Assembly: GCF_020382885.2 (NCBI RefSeq)
Contig: NC_058496.1
Location: forward strand, 22,734,501-22,798,500
Origin: Scatophagus argus
Taxonomy: Eukaryota; Chordata; Actinopteri; Scatophagidae
Direction: 5' to 3'
DNA length: 64,000 nucleotides
Shown: one piece after another, positions 1 through 13,481 of the stretch
How positions within the stretch are numbered: the first letter of the stretch is position 1
Layout: each line of letters begins with the position of its first letter
Made by a program: the position numbers and the translations under genes
The notes under the pieces: generated by a model
Told to the model about the DNA's origin: nothing
Seen by the model: only the letters and a program-made list of their open reading frames with translations
Databases searched by the model: none

Positions 1-1619
1 AGCTGATGTGGTTAAATTTCACATTAAAACCTTTTCCAAGACAGATCATTTCCAGGAAATTTTGGTTTAATTTTGCTTCACTCACAAGTCAAGGCGAAGA
101 ACCATAAGAAGTTATGTTTTCACACACACAGAATTTTGATCCCATAGCACAACACACACATCCAGAGACAGGAGTAAAAGTTCAACAAGAGTTTATTAAA
201 TGAAAAGTCACTATGGCAGGTAAAGTTCAGTGTTTACGTGGCATCCAGAGCAATGGAGCTTGCCTTGGGAGCTAGTCATTGATTCCTGGGCTAAAGGAAG
301 GGAAGTGGACTAAAGATCTTCCAGGACCCCAGAGTTAGCAGATGGCAGACCAAAGAACGGGCAGACTGCTGCATGGTCTGAGTGAGCAGAGAAAGTGAGG
401 CTTATCCTAGGCGCATGGAGAGGAGAGTTAAGAAGAGTTCAAAAACTAAAGCCAGCCAGGTGGCCTGAGTCAAGATACCAGGTAGGGTACTGACCAATCT
501 GGCGGAGAGTGGATGAATGAACTGGTCCTCAAGTAGACTGGCGTTGTTGATGAGGAGAATGAAGAACTGCTGGCAGGAGAATCAATCAGTAGACCACGCC
601 CAGCTCTGGAAGACAGAGACAGGGGGTGCAAAACAGGGACCAAACACAAGGCAAGGGAAAACAAAAGAGAACACCAGGAAAACCCAAGGGGAAACAGCCC
701 AAAACCCCAACAGAACTAGAGTGACTGGGATTACTAACTGCTGTCCATGTGCAGTCTATGTAAGAAAGTACAGCATAAACATGAGATATAACAGGTGACA
801 CTGAATTTTGAAAATATTAACAAATTATAAGAAAGTAATAAGAAAAGATGGCTTATTCTCTAAGTGTCTGGTTGCTAAAGACCTGAGAGACCTGTGCACT
901 TAAGGGTGGGTGACAACTCTTGAAAACATAAGCCCGTTATTTGGATCTTTACTTTGCTTCTGGGAATTTAAGCTGAGTTATAGCCTCATTTGTTAAATGG
1001 GAAATAACAAACATGTAGTTGTTTTAAACAGACCCAGACCAAATCTTTATAACCTACTGCTGTGTCACCTGAGACAAACTACAACAAGACAGCAGAGTCT
1101 ACTGTCACCACAAGAGTGGTGAAATTGACTGTGGTGTTGGACCGGTTGGTGTTTAGTCTTCCATCTTAACTGTCTGTCACCCCAGTATCCTGTCTGGAAA
1201 CAGAGAAATGCCACAAAATGTCATGTAATGTCATCACAACTCATGTCATGTTAATGAGGAGCTTCATTCAAAATGAAAGATCCACCATGAGAAAAAAAAA
1301 ACAGATGCTTACGTAATAGTAATATATGCTAGTATCAAAGTTATAGCATATTAAAAAGTTTCATTAATGTTCCATCAGTGTTAGACGCTGCTTGATGAAT
1401 TTTAGAGAGAATAAACAAAACAGTAAGCAGATTCAACCTTCTCTTGAGTCAAGTTTGTTATTACAAATTTAAACCTACAGATTTTTATTATGTTCTGATC
1501 AGAACCTGTTCAAAGACACCAAATATGACTGAAAGTTACCAAAGTTTAAGCTAAATTCATATATTTTATTTAACTTTTTAAGGTACCAGAAACTACTACA
1601 AGTAGTACTACTACAAGAT
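1..1619. other. No gene seen; possible old repeat
   Basis: I see no convincing coding sequence here. About 290-770 is purine-rich and reads like an old dispersed repeat, but I cannot name the family. The short open frames in this stretch have no recognisable domain. Confidence 0.4.
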
Positions 1620-1656
1620 GTCAAAAACTGTGTCAATTTCACGGCATCCACCCACT
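1620..1656 (+). repeat. 37-bp direct repeat, copy 1
   Basis: The 37 bases beginning GTCAAAAACTGTGTCAATTT are identical to 5610-5646, about 4 kb away. The flanking sequences of the two copies are unrelated on both sides. It is not low-complexity sequence, so the identity is unlikely to be chance. Confidence 0.9.
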
Positions 1657-4600
1657 TTCAGTTATTAACAGTATCAGTGATGGCTGCATTCCATTTCGGT
1701 GAGCCAGCCCCACAGCTCTGGTAGTGTGCATGTTGGATCACTGAGCACTACTGGAACACTTGATGTAATTTACACATGTGCTTTTTCTGCTTTGACAAGT
1801 CAAAATGTCTCCTGTGAAGAGGATCTAATTCCAGCCAAACAGACCTTCAAAGCACGAAACAGCTTCCGCAAGCCGAGAGGATTCATCGGTTATCAATTAG
1901 AGAATGCATCTGGTTCATTGGATGTTAACTATTCACATTACAAAGAAGTGTCTGAGAGTTGCCTTATCTTACTTTTTAGATGTCTTCAAGGAAAAGCTTG
2001 CATTTTGGGAAGTATTTATTTGCTTCCTTGCCAAGAGCTAAATGAGTTAGGTGACACCACTTTACTATGTCTGGACAATCAAAGTGAAGCTACATCCAGC
2101 AGCAAACTCAACTTAGCCCAGACAGGGAGGAACAGCTGGCCTGGCTCTGTCCAGCTGTAACAAAAAACACTTATCAGTAACTCTTAAGCTCAATTTTCAT
2201 GTTCTATCTTTTCCTGGCAACCAGCGAAGTCAGACATACGGTGACTTGCTGTTTTAAAACTTTGTGACTGAAAAAAAAACAAACAGTATGTAACATTTAA
2301 TTAATGATCTTTACAAATAGGCAGATTTTGTTACCATCACCAGCATTTTAAGTCTGTTTCCAGTTTAAGTTAACCAGCTTCAGGACTTTTCTTTGTATTA
2401 CACCACAACAGTATTGACCCCTAAGATCTCTGAAACAGTTCTGAGTTGACATCAGGAGGCTATTTAAGTTCACATTTGACAAACTGATGCAGGCAGCGGC
2501 TCTTGATAACTTTTCTCTGTGCTTGCTAGGTGTCTCCTTCAGCTTTGTGAACCTTAGTCGGCCTCCTTCGAGCCAGCCCGACAGCTCACAGGTGTCTACT
2601 GTTTCTTTTGTTATTTTGTCTAGGGATTCCAGTGAGAGAGGTGCCTCCAACCCGTCTGAGGGAGTCTTTGGCACCCAGCGACTTTATTAACATTTCATCA
2701 GCCTGCAGGTTGTTTGTGAAAGGTCAGACTCCTGGACAGCTCCCGGCTGTGGTGTGAAGGCCCTCAATGGATCTCCTTAAAATGCTGTGGATGAGGGAAA
2801 TGTGATGTTAGCATGATCCGCTGAATTAGCCCTCACCGACTTTCCCACCAAACCCCAGTGTTTATAAAATATATAGAGTTATCCTCATGTTACAGCCCAT
2901 GATGTCAGACTGCCACTCCGAGCCTGCTCCCTGCGTCATCGGCCTGGCCGGGCAGCAGAGGTCGGAGTCTGGATCCATTCCAGCAGGCATCTGATCCTGA
3001 ACGCTGCACAAACAGGCACTTGCCTTCAGACAAAACAGAGGAAAGAACCTGCATTTCTCTTGTCTTCAAACATAAGCTTTTGTTCTCTGATTTGTTTCCA
3101 GTGGTTAGGGTTTGTAATATAATTTTTAAAAGATACATGAACCTCCCTAAGGGTGTTAGCTTTGTGGGAGTTTAGCTGACTGGTCAGGCTTTAGAGCACT
3201 TCCAGGTTTTTGTGATTCTTTTGCTCAGTCGTAATTTTCACTCTCTATACATTCATGTGGTATTATTGAGTACGCACCTGCAGTTTTTCCTCCTTATAAA
3301 CAAACGTGCACACACGTTGGAGTTGGAGTAATGAGTTTATCCAGGACTTACAATAATAAAATTTCCAATTATTCTGACATTTGCAATTTAGGAAAAGCAG
3401 CAGTAGTATGAAGAGTTTTAAAATAGTTTAAATCACAAGATGGTTCTATTGTTTTTCTTCTTTAAAAAGTTGGAAATTTGCATTTACATTTTTGAAATGT
3501 TCTCAAAAATTTCTACAGTCTTTCAATAAATATCTACATTTTTCTTTTGACTTCAATTTGGTGACTTCAAGTGCTTATAAATAACATAATAGAAGAAAAT
3601 ATGAAAAAATATTGTCACTTATATGTTGATAAGATAAAATTGAAATGTTCTGTAATATACATCTTATTACCTTATTATCTAAAAACTCGCTTCTTTACTC
3701 GGTTGTTATTAAATCAGGCTTTTTGTCCTTTTCAATCCAAACAAAACACAAGATGCTTACACTTCCAACAGTCCATAAATGACCAAAAATAATTGTTTTG
3801 GTAACATATTATGAATCAATATTGCAGTTGTCTTCCCAGATATTATCATTTATTTGCAAAGTAAATGTTCAAATTGTTTCTGTTTATTGGTTAAAGCTAG
3901 AAAACAGTATTTTTTTGTGTAAAGACAGAAAGGAAAAGGTAGACAGAATAGTGATAGAGAATTAAGTGCTTTATAGACTAAAATGCAAAACAGAACTGAT
4001 GACTGGTCTAGAAGAAAATTATTTACGTTATATATTATTACGTGTTTATTTTCAGCCCAGTTGTTAGATGTTCTAAAATGTTAGAACTGCACATTTCTGC
4101 AAACCATGCATATGACATTTTTTGTATGTCTAATACGCATCATAGCAGCATTTCCACAATACATCATTTCATGTTCTGATTACATGTATCTGGGCTGAAT
4201 TTCTCATTGTAAGGTGGAGCAGCTGTCAATGGAGTGAGTCACTGACATGATGGCTGCCAAGCTATCTTGTTCAAACTGAGCAGCTCCTGGTTTGTTTAGA
4301 AAATAAACATAATCATAGATTTATTAGTGGTAAGACTGAAACACATAGTGTAGTTTCCATGTTCCATGTTTCTCTGTCTAAGCCAGTACAACATATCACA
4401 GCTGGTTACCAAGACACCTCCTCTCCCCTCATGCAGAGCCAACAGCATTATTAATAATGAAACACAAAGATTTCTATTTGATGGTTTGGTCCTCTCTCTG
4501 ATGCTCTGGCCCCACTTTAAGAAAAAGAAAAAGGCTTTTTTAAAAAATATTTCAGCTCATCTCCACTGAAGCGCATGGAGAGCATCTCTGTTTAAAGAGG

Positions 4601-5609
4601 CTTTTATTGAATAAGAGCACCTGACCAGCCTTTTCTATCCTATCATCACTGTAGGAAAAGGATGAAACACTCAAACACTGGGCCAATTATTTGTTCTCTT
4701 CAGGTGAATTGAATTCATTTATCTTCATGAAAACCTGAAGTCATGTTGAAGTGTCATCTTGTAAAACAATCCAACAGGATAAACTAGGGAAGAAGCACCA
4801 CATTTATATATTTATAGGATAAAAACAACATCTCAATGGACCTGTCCTCATCAGGTTATACAGATCAAATGTACACCTGCAGCAGGGGAGCTCCACAGAG
4901 ACCAGCAGGAGCAGGCCAGCTCTACTGGACAACACTTTGGTACTGAGAAAATATGAAGTGTAACAAAGCAAGTCTTCCATGAATAAATGAAGGTTAAAAA
5001 CTTTGTCGCAGCCAAGGTTAGACTATTAAGATATGCAGATGTGGTCCAGGTGAAAGAATATCAAGTGTGCATTCACGTTAACAAACCGTGCAAAACATTG
5101 CTAGGCTGCATTAAAACAGGTCAAACAACCGTCACCTTCTGTGCATATAAGCTTTTTAGCATCAGCACTCACATTGACACTGATAGCCAAGTACAAGAAA
5201 CTAATGAACATGTTTTGAAAAAGAAATGTATCAGTTTATTTTAAATTAAAATGTGAAAATCAGTTTTAAAACAACAAATACAGATCAGAACTAAAAACAG
5301 TTTGCTTTGTACACATTTGTTACTATCAGGAGTACATTTATATTCTCATGACACTTCCTATTACTGTAGCAACCTTTTTACAATGTTAAAGTCTGTTTAT
5401 TGTAAACTGCAGACAGCAGTATTGTCTTGCACACATAACAGGTTTGGAAGGTCATAAACTTTAGGTGAAAATCAGTTTTATCTGATCTGCACCTTTTCAA
5501 AAATACAGGAATTTTTCTGTTCAAACTTGTAAAAAAACAAAATCTGTGAACATAAATCTCTTCTACTGACTTGGATGCAGTGTTGCTTTGTGCTAAATGC
5601 TAATGCTAA
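1657..5609. other. Intergenic, no gene seen
   Basis: AT-rich DNA between the two copies of the 37-bp repeat. The longest open frame (1699-2160, +, 153 codons) has no recognisable domain, signal peptide or splice context and is treated as chance. No repeat family was recognised. Confidence 0.4.
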
Positions 5610-5646
5610 GTCAAAAACTGTGTCAATTTCACGGCATCCACCCACT
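5610..5646 (+). repeat. 37-bp direct repeat, copy 2
   Basis: Identical to 1620-1656. This copy interrupts a run of GCTAAATGCTAA-like motifs: GCTAATGCTAA precedes it and AAATGCTAAG follows. That suggests insertion into, or templated patching of, a small tandem array. Confidence 0.9.
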
Positions 5647-6097
5647 AAATGCTAAGAAAAGGCACAATTCTCAAATGCACACCACTAACAACCAGTTTCC
5701 GAAAGCATAAACATGGAATCATTTTCCACAACAAAACTAAACCATCAACCAACTGACCATACTGTTTCTCAGACAGTTACACCAAACTATTTATTTAGAT
5801 TTTTAAAGAGACCCAACAAAACCCACCTCAAAATCTTTGTGCCATGCCCCCATAGAAGCTGATAAAAGTTCCTGCGCCTATACCCTACAGTTTTTAACAG
5901 TCATTAATAATGATTGAGAAGGCAGCTCATAAAAATGAAAATAATGATAGCATCAGAAAACTCATACTGTTTATTTTTCCTACATGAATCACATTCATTC
6001 AACTAAATGTCATTCTTATTTCAGATTTTTCCATTGACCATCCACAATCCCCCTACAGTGGATCTGTGACCTGCCTCCCAATTTGAGAACCACTCGT

Positions 6098-6412
6098 TTA
6101 GCCTATGAAAATGCTAACATTTGCTAACTAGCACAAAACACAAAGCACAGCTGGGCTGGAGGAATGTCGTTAGTTTTGTAGGTGTCTGGTCATTAACCAA
6201 GGTGTTGCATGTAACCTGATGATGGCATTAGATGAAAAGGGAAAGGTTTAGCAAAGTTGTCAGAATTCATCCGGATCAGCTCATGAATAACTGATACAAA
6301 CTTCATTGCAGTCTAGCTGTTGAGATATTTCACTTGAATGATAAAAAGTCCAAGGATCACCAAAATCAGTATCATTCATCCTCTGAGGAACACAAATGTC
6401 TAAGCAAAATCC
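6098..6412 (+). repeat. Dispersed repeat with GCTAACA / TGAGATATTTCACT motifs
   Basis: Contains the motif series AAATGCTAACATTTGC, CACAGCTGGGCTGG, GAATGTCGTTAGTTTTG, TGATGGCATTAGATGAAAAG, TTGAGATATTTCACTTGAAT and GATCACCAAAATCAG. I recognise this as a high-copy non-coding repeat common in percomorph fish. Related copies lie at about 46855-47175 and 48640-48790 (+) and 32645-33045. It has no coding capacity. Confidence 0.6.
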
Positions 6413-7435
6413 AGCAAATATTGAGCTTATTCAAGTGCTGTAGTAACTTGAGGGAAACTCAGGTCACCTGGTGAGTCAGGAAGTTTAGACAGTCATAAAG
6501 TTTAGATGTACCTTTCCTCCAATGACATCGAATCTCAGCTCCCAACTGTCATCTTGAATGTAGTCCACTAAGATAATGAATATTCATTGGCTCTTATTAG
6601 CATACTGGTCGGGTCATTAGCATACCCAGTGACATAAACATCAGCATGAGGGGAGCAGATGAATCAGAGGGCACGCAGAGAAAGAGTGGGCAGATCTGGC
6701 CCAGAGGGGACAGCAGGTCAGCATTCATTACTTTCATGAACTTAATGGGTCACGAAAGATGCAGGACGGCCTGACAGGGAGAGGTAGCAGCAAAGGGGAC
6801 AATTCACATTACTGAGATTAAAGTAAAGTCCAGGCAGAGCAGACTGAGGGGCAGATGTAATCACATGGAGCCACAGAGCAGTTAGAGCCCAGGAACCAAA
6901 GCTTTTCTGAACATTTTCGAGACTTTCCATGTCTTTGAGAATGTACTGTGACATTGGCTTCATAGTTTTAGCTGTCAACTTGAAATGTACGGAGTACATT
7001 TTTCTTGTATTGTGTACCCAGTATAATTACTTGTAACTTCTAATGTATCTATATATGTTTGTTCTTAGTTTACTGTTAGATATATATTTTGCTTCTGAAG
7101 TCAAATTTGTTTGAGGGATCCATGCAAAAAAAAAGAAAGAAAGAAAATAATCATCATAGGTGCTGTTGATGTATGACTTCAAAAGCTACATGCTAAGTTG
7201 AAAGCACAGGTTTAGCAGGACAGCAGCATTATAGCATTGATGTTTGAAAACTTTGCCATAAACTGTTTTAACTTGTGGTTTAGTATGATGGCTGCGCACA
7301 CAGACACAGTGACTTCTACGGCTTTGTCAAAAGGTGCTAGTGTTTGTGTCAAAGGAGATTATTGCTGATTTCTGCATAAGGCACGTTCACCATCGTCTAT
7401 GTAGTAGTAGTGAAGAAGTATGTAATGAAAAAAGC
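6413..7435. other. Intergenic; possible conserved non-coding stretch
   Basis: No gene seen. About 6540-6740 is non-repetitive and contains ATTAGCAT octamer-like and ATGAATATTCAT motifs. It has the look of a regulatory element, but nothing in the window proves this. Confidence 0.25.
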
Positions 7436-7797
7436 ACAGCAATGTCTTCACCCCAACAATCCTCACCATCTTCTGCAGGGCAACTGTGGAGAGCATCCTG
7501 GCATGCTGTATCACTAAGGGACTTTTCAGGACATTTTTCAGACAAGATTTATATGCAGAGCCTCTGTCATCATGAAAGAACCCTCCCACCCCTCCCACAG
7601 CCTGTTTGTCCCTCTACCTTTGGATAGAAGGTTCCACAACAATAGGACTTATACTGCAAGAATCTGTAATAGCTTCTTTCCGCAGGCTTTCAGAGAGCTG
7701 AATTCTCTGCCATGCATCAAACATTACATTACCTTGACCCATATGAAAAAACATTTCATTCTACTGTAATATAGTGTATGCGGAGGATGACAATTAA
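7436..7797 (+). mobile_element. Non-LTR retrotransposon (LINE) 3' fragment
   Basis: Broken translation shows two blocks typical of the C-terminal end of fish LINE reverse-transcriptase proteins. The first reads TPTILTIFCRATVESILACCIT near 7450-7515, shown here only as the short run TVESILACCIT. The second is the SHP...LF.PLP...RF / NSFFPQAFRELNSLP block at about 7580-7715. The middle is deleted, and a GATGACAATTAAAG tail at 7786-7799 resembles the element's 3' end. It is 5'-truncated, frameshifted and inactive. Family not settled. Confidence 0.7.
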
Positions 7798-7799
7798 AG

Positions 7800-9100
7800 T
7801 TAACATGAGCTTGAACATGACCTTGAGTGAACTAAACCACAGAAGCAGATTAAACCACAGCTTCAGGGAGCGTACAGACCCATAGTTAGTATTTTCACCC
7901 AATTCCTCGAAACTATAGACTCTTCACGATGACTTTTAGTTCAAACAACCAAAGCATCCAGATGTCCATCTCATCAATGTCATGCTGTTCTGGGAAAATC
8001 TCTAAACCAGGATAAAAAGACTTTTAAAAACGCATTTGGGAAGAGTTAGTTCTTCTGGTTAGTTTTCACTGAGCACAAGCAGGTTTTCCATCTTCAACCA
8101 ATCCAGAGCAATTCTGTTTCTGTGCTTTCTTTCCATCACTTTGATGGGATTAATGACATCTAATTGATGTAGAAAACACACACAGTTACCAGTTACCACA
8201 CACACAGTGTGACGACACTTTTCAATGAGTCACACTGCTGTGAGATGCCAAGTAAGTTGAGGCTCTGAAATGCAAATGTGGTCAAAGACAAAGCCCATGC
8301 ATTTTTCATGATGAACACAGCAGCTTTGCTCCTCCGATATGACAATGAGCACTCATCGTCCTGTGTGCTCAGCTGGGCGTGCATTCACGAGCACAGTTAC
8401 AATCTGCACCTCACTCACTGGAACTGAAGTCAGATCTGCACTGCAGGAAACATAAGATGATACATTGTGTCTTTTCACCAAAATATAACAATATGGACAT
8501 AAATAAAAATGGGATCATTGTCATTTTTGCCATACACTTCTGCAGGTTTAGGCAAAAACAAATAAAAAGCAAAATAGTGGTTCTTAAACTACAGTAGTTC
8601 TATGAGACCTTACTAAATGCTAACACTGGTATACTGACATGCAGAATAATAATGGCAATGTGCAGTTTGCAATCAAAATGTAACATATTTCAGAAGCCAT
8701 ATCTCTGTTTCCTTGGTGGTTCGAATGATACCTGGGAAAAATCACTACCTATGGCATGGAAATGATGTTCACTACTAACCTTAGAAACAACTTGGTAATG
8801 AGGAATATTTCAAGTTCACTCATGGAAACCTTTGGTTCAGCTACGAGCTAAAAGGCTAACATTGTGCTGGCAAGATTCAGTCAGTCAAAGTCAATAAATA
8901 TAACAGTATCGGATTACACCTACCAGAGCCAGTCGAATACAGGATAATGATTTTAGTGTGACATATTGAAAATGTGAATAATAGTAATAATAATACAATA
9001 ACAATAACTGCAACTGACTAACTGAACTGTGGTATGTTTCTGTGTGAAAACATGAGAAAGACACAGCAAACACACACACACACACACACAATTATTTAAA
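7800..9100. other. Intergenic, no gene seen
   Basis: AT-rich DNA with a (CA)n run at about 9069-9090. No coding sequence or clear repeat family recognised. Confidence 0.4.
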
Positions 9101-9640
9101 TATATAAAGACAAGTTAAATGTGTTAGTTGTGGTTAAATAGATGTGTCTAGTTTGGACAGGAATGCTCATTGTAAAAGAGATTAGCCTGGAGGGGAGGTT
9201 GAGGCCCTTCTCCTTGTGTCACTGCATTCTAGCAAAGTTTGTACTGTATCTTTGCCAAACAACTAGATATGTCGGAAAATTTAAGGATGAGGAGCAGCTG
9301 GTGGAGGGAATAGGAGGAGAACACAGAGTTCTAAGGCAAGAAGATGTTTTGACCATATTATGAAAAATCAAATAACACTTTAAGTGAACTCACATGCTTT
9401 CTGATGCTACACTAAATACTGTATATTATGTGCATTTTAAGCACCATAATAGCTGAAGAGAGACAGAAATGTAAACATTTCTTTTGGAAATGTAAACAAT
9501 GAATTACGTCTGTTTTTAACAGTCAAATGTTTTTCACTGTGAACATATTCCACAACTGGGTCCCACAATCACAATTTGTTTTCTCTCTCTCTCTTTCTGT
9601 ATAAACACACGCATGCAAGCACACACACACACAAGTTACA
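9101..9640 (+). repeat. Dispersed repeat, longer copy (blocks A and B)
   Basis: Block A (about 9101-9250, around AGACAAGTTAAATGTGTTAG and TCATTGTAAAAGAGATTAG) and block B (about 9470-9640, around CAAATGTTTTTCACTGTGAA and CAACTGGGTCCCACAATC) recur in the same order at 15890-16195. Here they are separated by about 220 bp. Block B ends in a CT run and a CA microsatellite. No coding capacity. Confidence 0.75.
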
Positions 9641-12600
9641 CTGCCTTAGGTTGTTGAACATGTTAAATTAGCATGTACATGTTACTGAAGATACAAGCTA
9701 TGCATAACTACCATCCCAAAGAAGCACTCAATGCAGAGAGGTCACAAATGATAACAAGCCAACACACATCACAGGAGAAGTTTATGCTTTACTGACAGTG
9801 GATTCATTGGGAGTTATTAGCCCTGAGTTAAGCCTCTCAGGCTTTAGTCGGCTCCAACAACTTTCACAAATCACTGAACCAACCCTAATGTTATATGCAA
9901 AGTTATATAATAATGATGATAATGTTTCATAATAATAATAATGGTTCTCCTAAAACAAAGATAAAAAGTAACGAAAATTAAAGAAATGAAAATATGACTA
10001 CAAAATATTAAAGAAAATAAATTGATCAAATAAAACCGAAAGCAAAGACATTATTTATTTTATTTAAAAAATATAAATATGTTTTTCCAAGTATTGATAC
10101 AATAAAATAATTGATAATAGTACATTAATGTAAAAATGAAATATTTCTTATTTTTATTATATTAATGGATTATTGGAATTGTATATACTACACATAGAAA
10201 ATATGTATTTAAAACATTTTTAAATCATATCAAGAAAATTTTGGGGAGGTTTTTAGCATATTTGACCAAGTTAACATACAAACCATACTTTACATTTCCC
10301 GTATGCTTTATGGCATTATATTTGTGTGTGAGTGAAAATAACTCATCTCAGAGAAAAGTGGCTTCAGGCACAAAGCTACTCGTTACAGTCAGTATCTCAT
10401 TAAAACAGGCACGGCCTGGTGGTTCAGCCGCCTTTAATGAACTGCTTGCTTGATTGCTGTCACCCTGAGCACAGGCAGCCATCTATCCAACCATCCCGAT
10501 CAGAACGGCTCACTCAGCCGAAATGGAGCCTAACAGGACATTCAAGGGCACAGCAAAGTGCAGGCTCGCCTAAAACTCATGCCGTTCATTCTCTCTGACC
10601 TTCAGCTGTTGTAGCAGTCTGCAAAATCTGCTGCTGTGATGTCGCCTTACTCTTTAGCAGAAATAAACAGCACACTAAGCATGATTTATGACTTTTGGAC
10701 TTATATTATACTACTTTGGAATTATTTTCAGTGCATTTATCCCTAATTTATCTGGGCACACATGCATTTAGTTTGCATTGCAAAAACTAGTAATGTGACA
10801 CTTATTGTGTCTTGTAATTAGCTACCATGCTTGTACACAACTGCTGAAGTCATCCAGAAAAAAAATAATTTTCTGGGTCTTGGAAAAAAGATTAGCCCCT
10901 CATGACTCAAAATATACAACACAAAGAGGACTAACTGAACATGTTTATAGCACGAGGTGTCCTGTCAATAGTTTCAGAGATCTCTTTTGCAGGGGTGTAC
11001 TAGGCCAATAGCTAAAATGCTTTTTGGCCTGCAGGGGATTTTTATTTTCGGCTGGGAAAAATTAAGGGCAAAATTTGAAGCGTCATGTACAGCTCTTATA
11101 ATATGTCCATGATGCTAACAGCTCAAATTGATTTGATCATCATTCATGTCCATAAAACCTTCTTGAGTGACTGATATGTGTTGCAGCTTATCAATTACAT
11201 TGACTTATTGATTGCTTTCTTTTTGAGATGTGTACAATAACCATTTTATCCAGCACATGGTTGAAAGTAACAAGAGAAAGAGCAGGTGTGTTTATTGTAG
11301 GTGATATAGAAACACCAGAGCTCTGAGTGTATATGTATGTGAGAAAAAGAGACAGATATAGATATATGGATAGAGAGAAAGACAAGAGTCTATGTTTTAT
11401 TTATCTGTAGTTAAGTGCCAGTGAGAGCTGCTGGATTAAGCCATTTCATTGGAACAAACCCCCAGTCTGTTACCTACAACATGGGTAGGCCCAGTTTTAT
11501 TGTTAAATTAAGAGACAATTCCTATAGCAAGCATTTTAATGTTTTTGTTGTTTCGTACTTTATTGCAATATCTTAAAAATAATGTAATCAATCAATAACA
11601 CAAGGAATGCTTAATAATGAAACATTTCTTACATGGAAACCTAATTAATTAGATGATTAGATTAGATTAGATCAGATTAGATTAAATAATTAGATGACCA
11701 GTTTTAATAAAGAAAAATTAAACTAGTACTTTTAATGTCAGTGAGTTGAATGACTGGAAAATTGAAAATTTCATTTCCCTTCATTTCGCCGGCGATCTGT
11801 TGCTGCCCTCTGCTGACTGTAAATGTAAGTAGTGTCCTCAACACAATATTTCAACCAAATAGCAACAACCTCCTTTATACCACTAAGGTCCCTTTAAGTG
11901 ACTTTTAGCTTATTCTTTGTTAGATGCTGAAAAACTGTAGGTGTTCACATTTCAAATAACTGATAAGTTTTTATCTTACTTATTAATATATTTGAATGCA
12001 TTTAAAATATGTCTCAAGAGATTAATGTTGAAACCTAAACAGGGCTAGACAAGATTGTAGAAATACTGGTCAGATTTTTTGGTTAAACTGCGCTGTTTAC
12101 TATTTAAAGCTTGATGAGTAAATATGCTATACTGCTATGCTTATACTACAGCTATAAAGGAAATGCAACAGGCATTACACAAGCAAAAGTAACCAGGTAA
12201 CTGGAGGCTCTGCAAAGGCTGCTTCTAGCAACAACCACAGCTCAGCTAGCAATTAAAGTTAGTTACCCATCAGAATGGCTAACTACACTGATGTGGAGGG
12301 AACCAGCAATGGATTGCCCGGTGACATGATACACAGTTTTGAATTTAAAAAAAATGTTTATCAGTTCCCTAGTCTAAGAATTCTATAAGATAGCAAAACT
12401 AACTAATATTATTCCATCAGGAATAATATAATAGTATGGTTTTTACTAGTCAGGGTTGCACTCGAGTCTAAACATAGTAGCTGCTGGAGTTAACATTTCA
12501 TTTCTATTGAATTTGCTGTTATTCTTCATATCACATCTTTGAGAATTGTTGCACAACCTTCATCTTGGTTCTCACCTCTATCACACCTCACTGAGTCATA

Positions 12601-12725
12601 CTCAGCTGAAAAGTTTTTTAAATGCAAGCACTATCAGAATGGACTTTTGATTCTGTTGTAAACAGTTTAATTTTATTTCCCAGTCACAATCAATCTTCAA
12701 GTATTGACAGCTTTCACCACTGTCT
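9641..12725. other. Intergenic, AT-rich; possible conserved block at 10405-10580
   Basis: 9900-10240 is extremely AT-rich. 10405-10580 is distinctly more GC-rich and non-repetitive (for example GCCGCCTTTAATGAACTGCT), resembling a conserved non-coding element. A short GATTA tandem lies at about 11655-11695. A CTCF-core-like sequence lies on the minus strand at 11803-11816. No gene seen. Confidence 0.3.
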
Positions 12726-12840
12726 TAAGAATCAGAATCAGAATCAGAATCAGAATTCCTTTATTTATTCCAAGAGGAAATTCTTTTTCATACAGACATT
12801 GCACTTGCAATTTACCCGACCAAGAAAGAAAGTGAAAAAT
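12726..12840 (-). repeat. Retroelement 3' end with (AGAATC)n tail
   Basis: Four AATCAG units are followed by AATTCCTTTATTTATTCCAAG and AGGAAATTCTTTTTC. This is the familiar end of a fish retroelement that terminates in an ATTCTG-type microsatellite. Read on the minus strand, the tail is at the low-coordinate end. Confidence 0.6.
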
Positions 12841-13094
12841 ATAAAATAGGATAAAACTAAAATAAATACAGAATATAACAATGGAAGGATCATTGTTTAG
12901 GTAGGTCTGTTCAATTTATGTGAATTATTAATATCAAAGTATCCTCTGTGCCAGCAGTCTGTCTGTGGTAAAGTATACCGACTATTAAACCAAACTCCAT
13001 CAAAAGGCAGGTATATATAGACATATATTTCATAGTACTAATTTTAGTTAACACCAACTCCTGATTTGCTTCAACCTTCAAAAAAAAACTTCTC

Positions 13095-13232
13095 ATTCTT
13101 TCTCTGCATTTAACCCATCAGTGATTGAAACACACACATGCAACATGCAGTGAAACACACAGGAGCAGTGGGCTGCCATGTCAGGCGCCTGGGGAGCAAT
13201 TTGTGGGGGTTAAGTTCCTTGCTCAAGGGCAA
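13095..13232 (-). repeat. Dispersed repeat (GCCCTTGAGCAAGG ... GGGTTAAATGCAGAG family)
   Basis: On the minus strand it runs from TTGCCCTTGAGCAAGGAAC through GCTCCCCAGGCGCC and CCCACTGCTCC to GGGTTAAATGCAGAG, a widespread fish repeat. A second copy in the opposite orientation lies at about 47670-47795. It may be one element together with 12726-12840. Confidence 0.65.
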
Positions 13233-13481
13233 CTAATTTTTTTTTTGGGGGGGGGTAGTTCTGTAGTAGTTATGTAGTTTACTTAGTAACATCATTAACT
13301 AAACTGCTTGCTACAGGTACACAAATATGGACTGGCCCAGTCCCACAGTTTGTAATTTTCATCCTTTGCTGATGGCTTAAAGCCACAAATTTCTTTTTTA
13401 GTCTTTGGGAAGTAAAGTGTAAACTGGTATCTTTATGGTTTGACATTGGCACTTTTATGTCACTGTTTTCAAGCAAAAGGC

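Noticed and set aside
1699..2160. 153-codon open frame on +
   Set aside because: No domain, no signal peptide, no splice context, composition like the surrounding DNA; compatible with chance.
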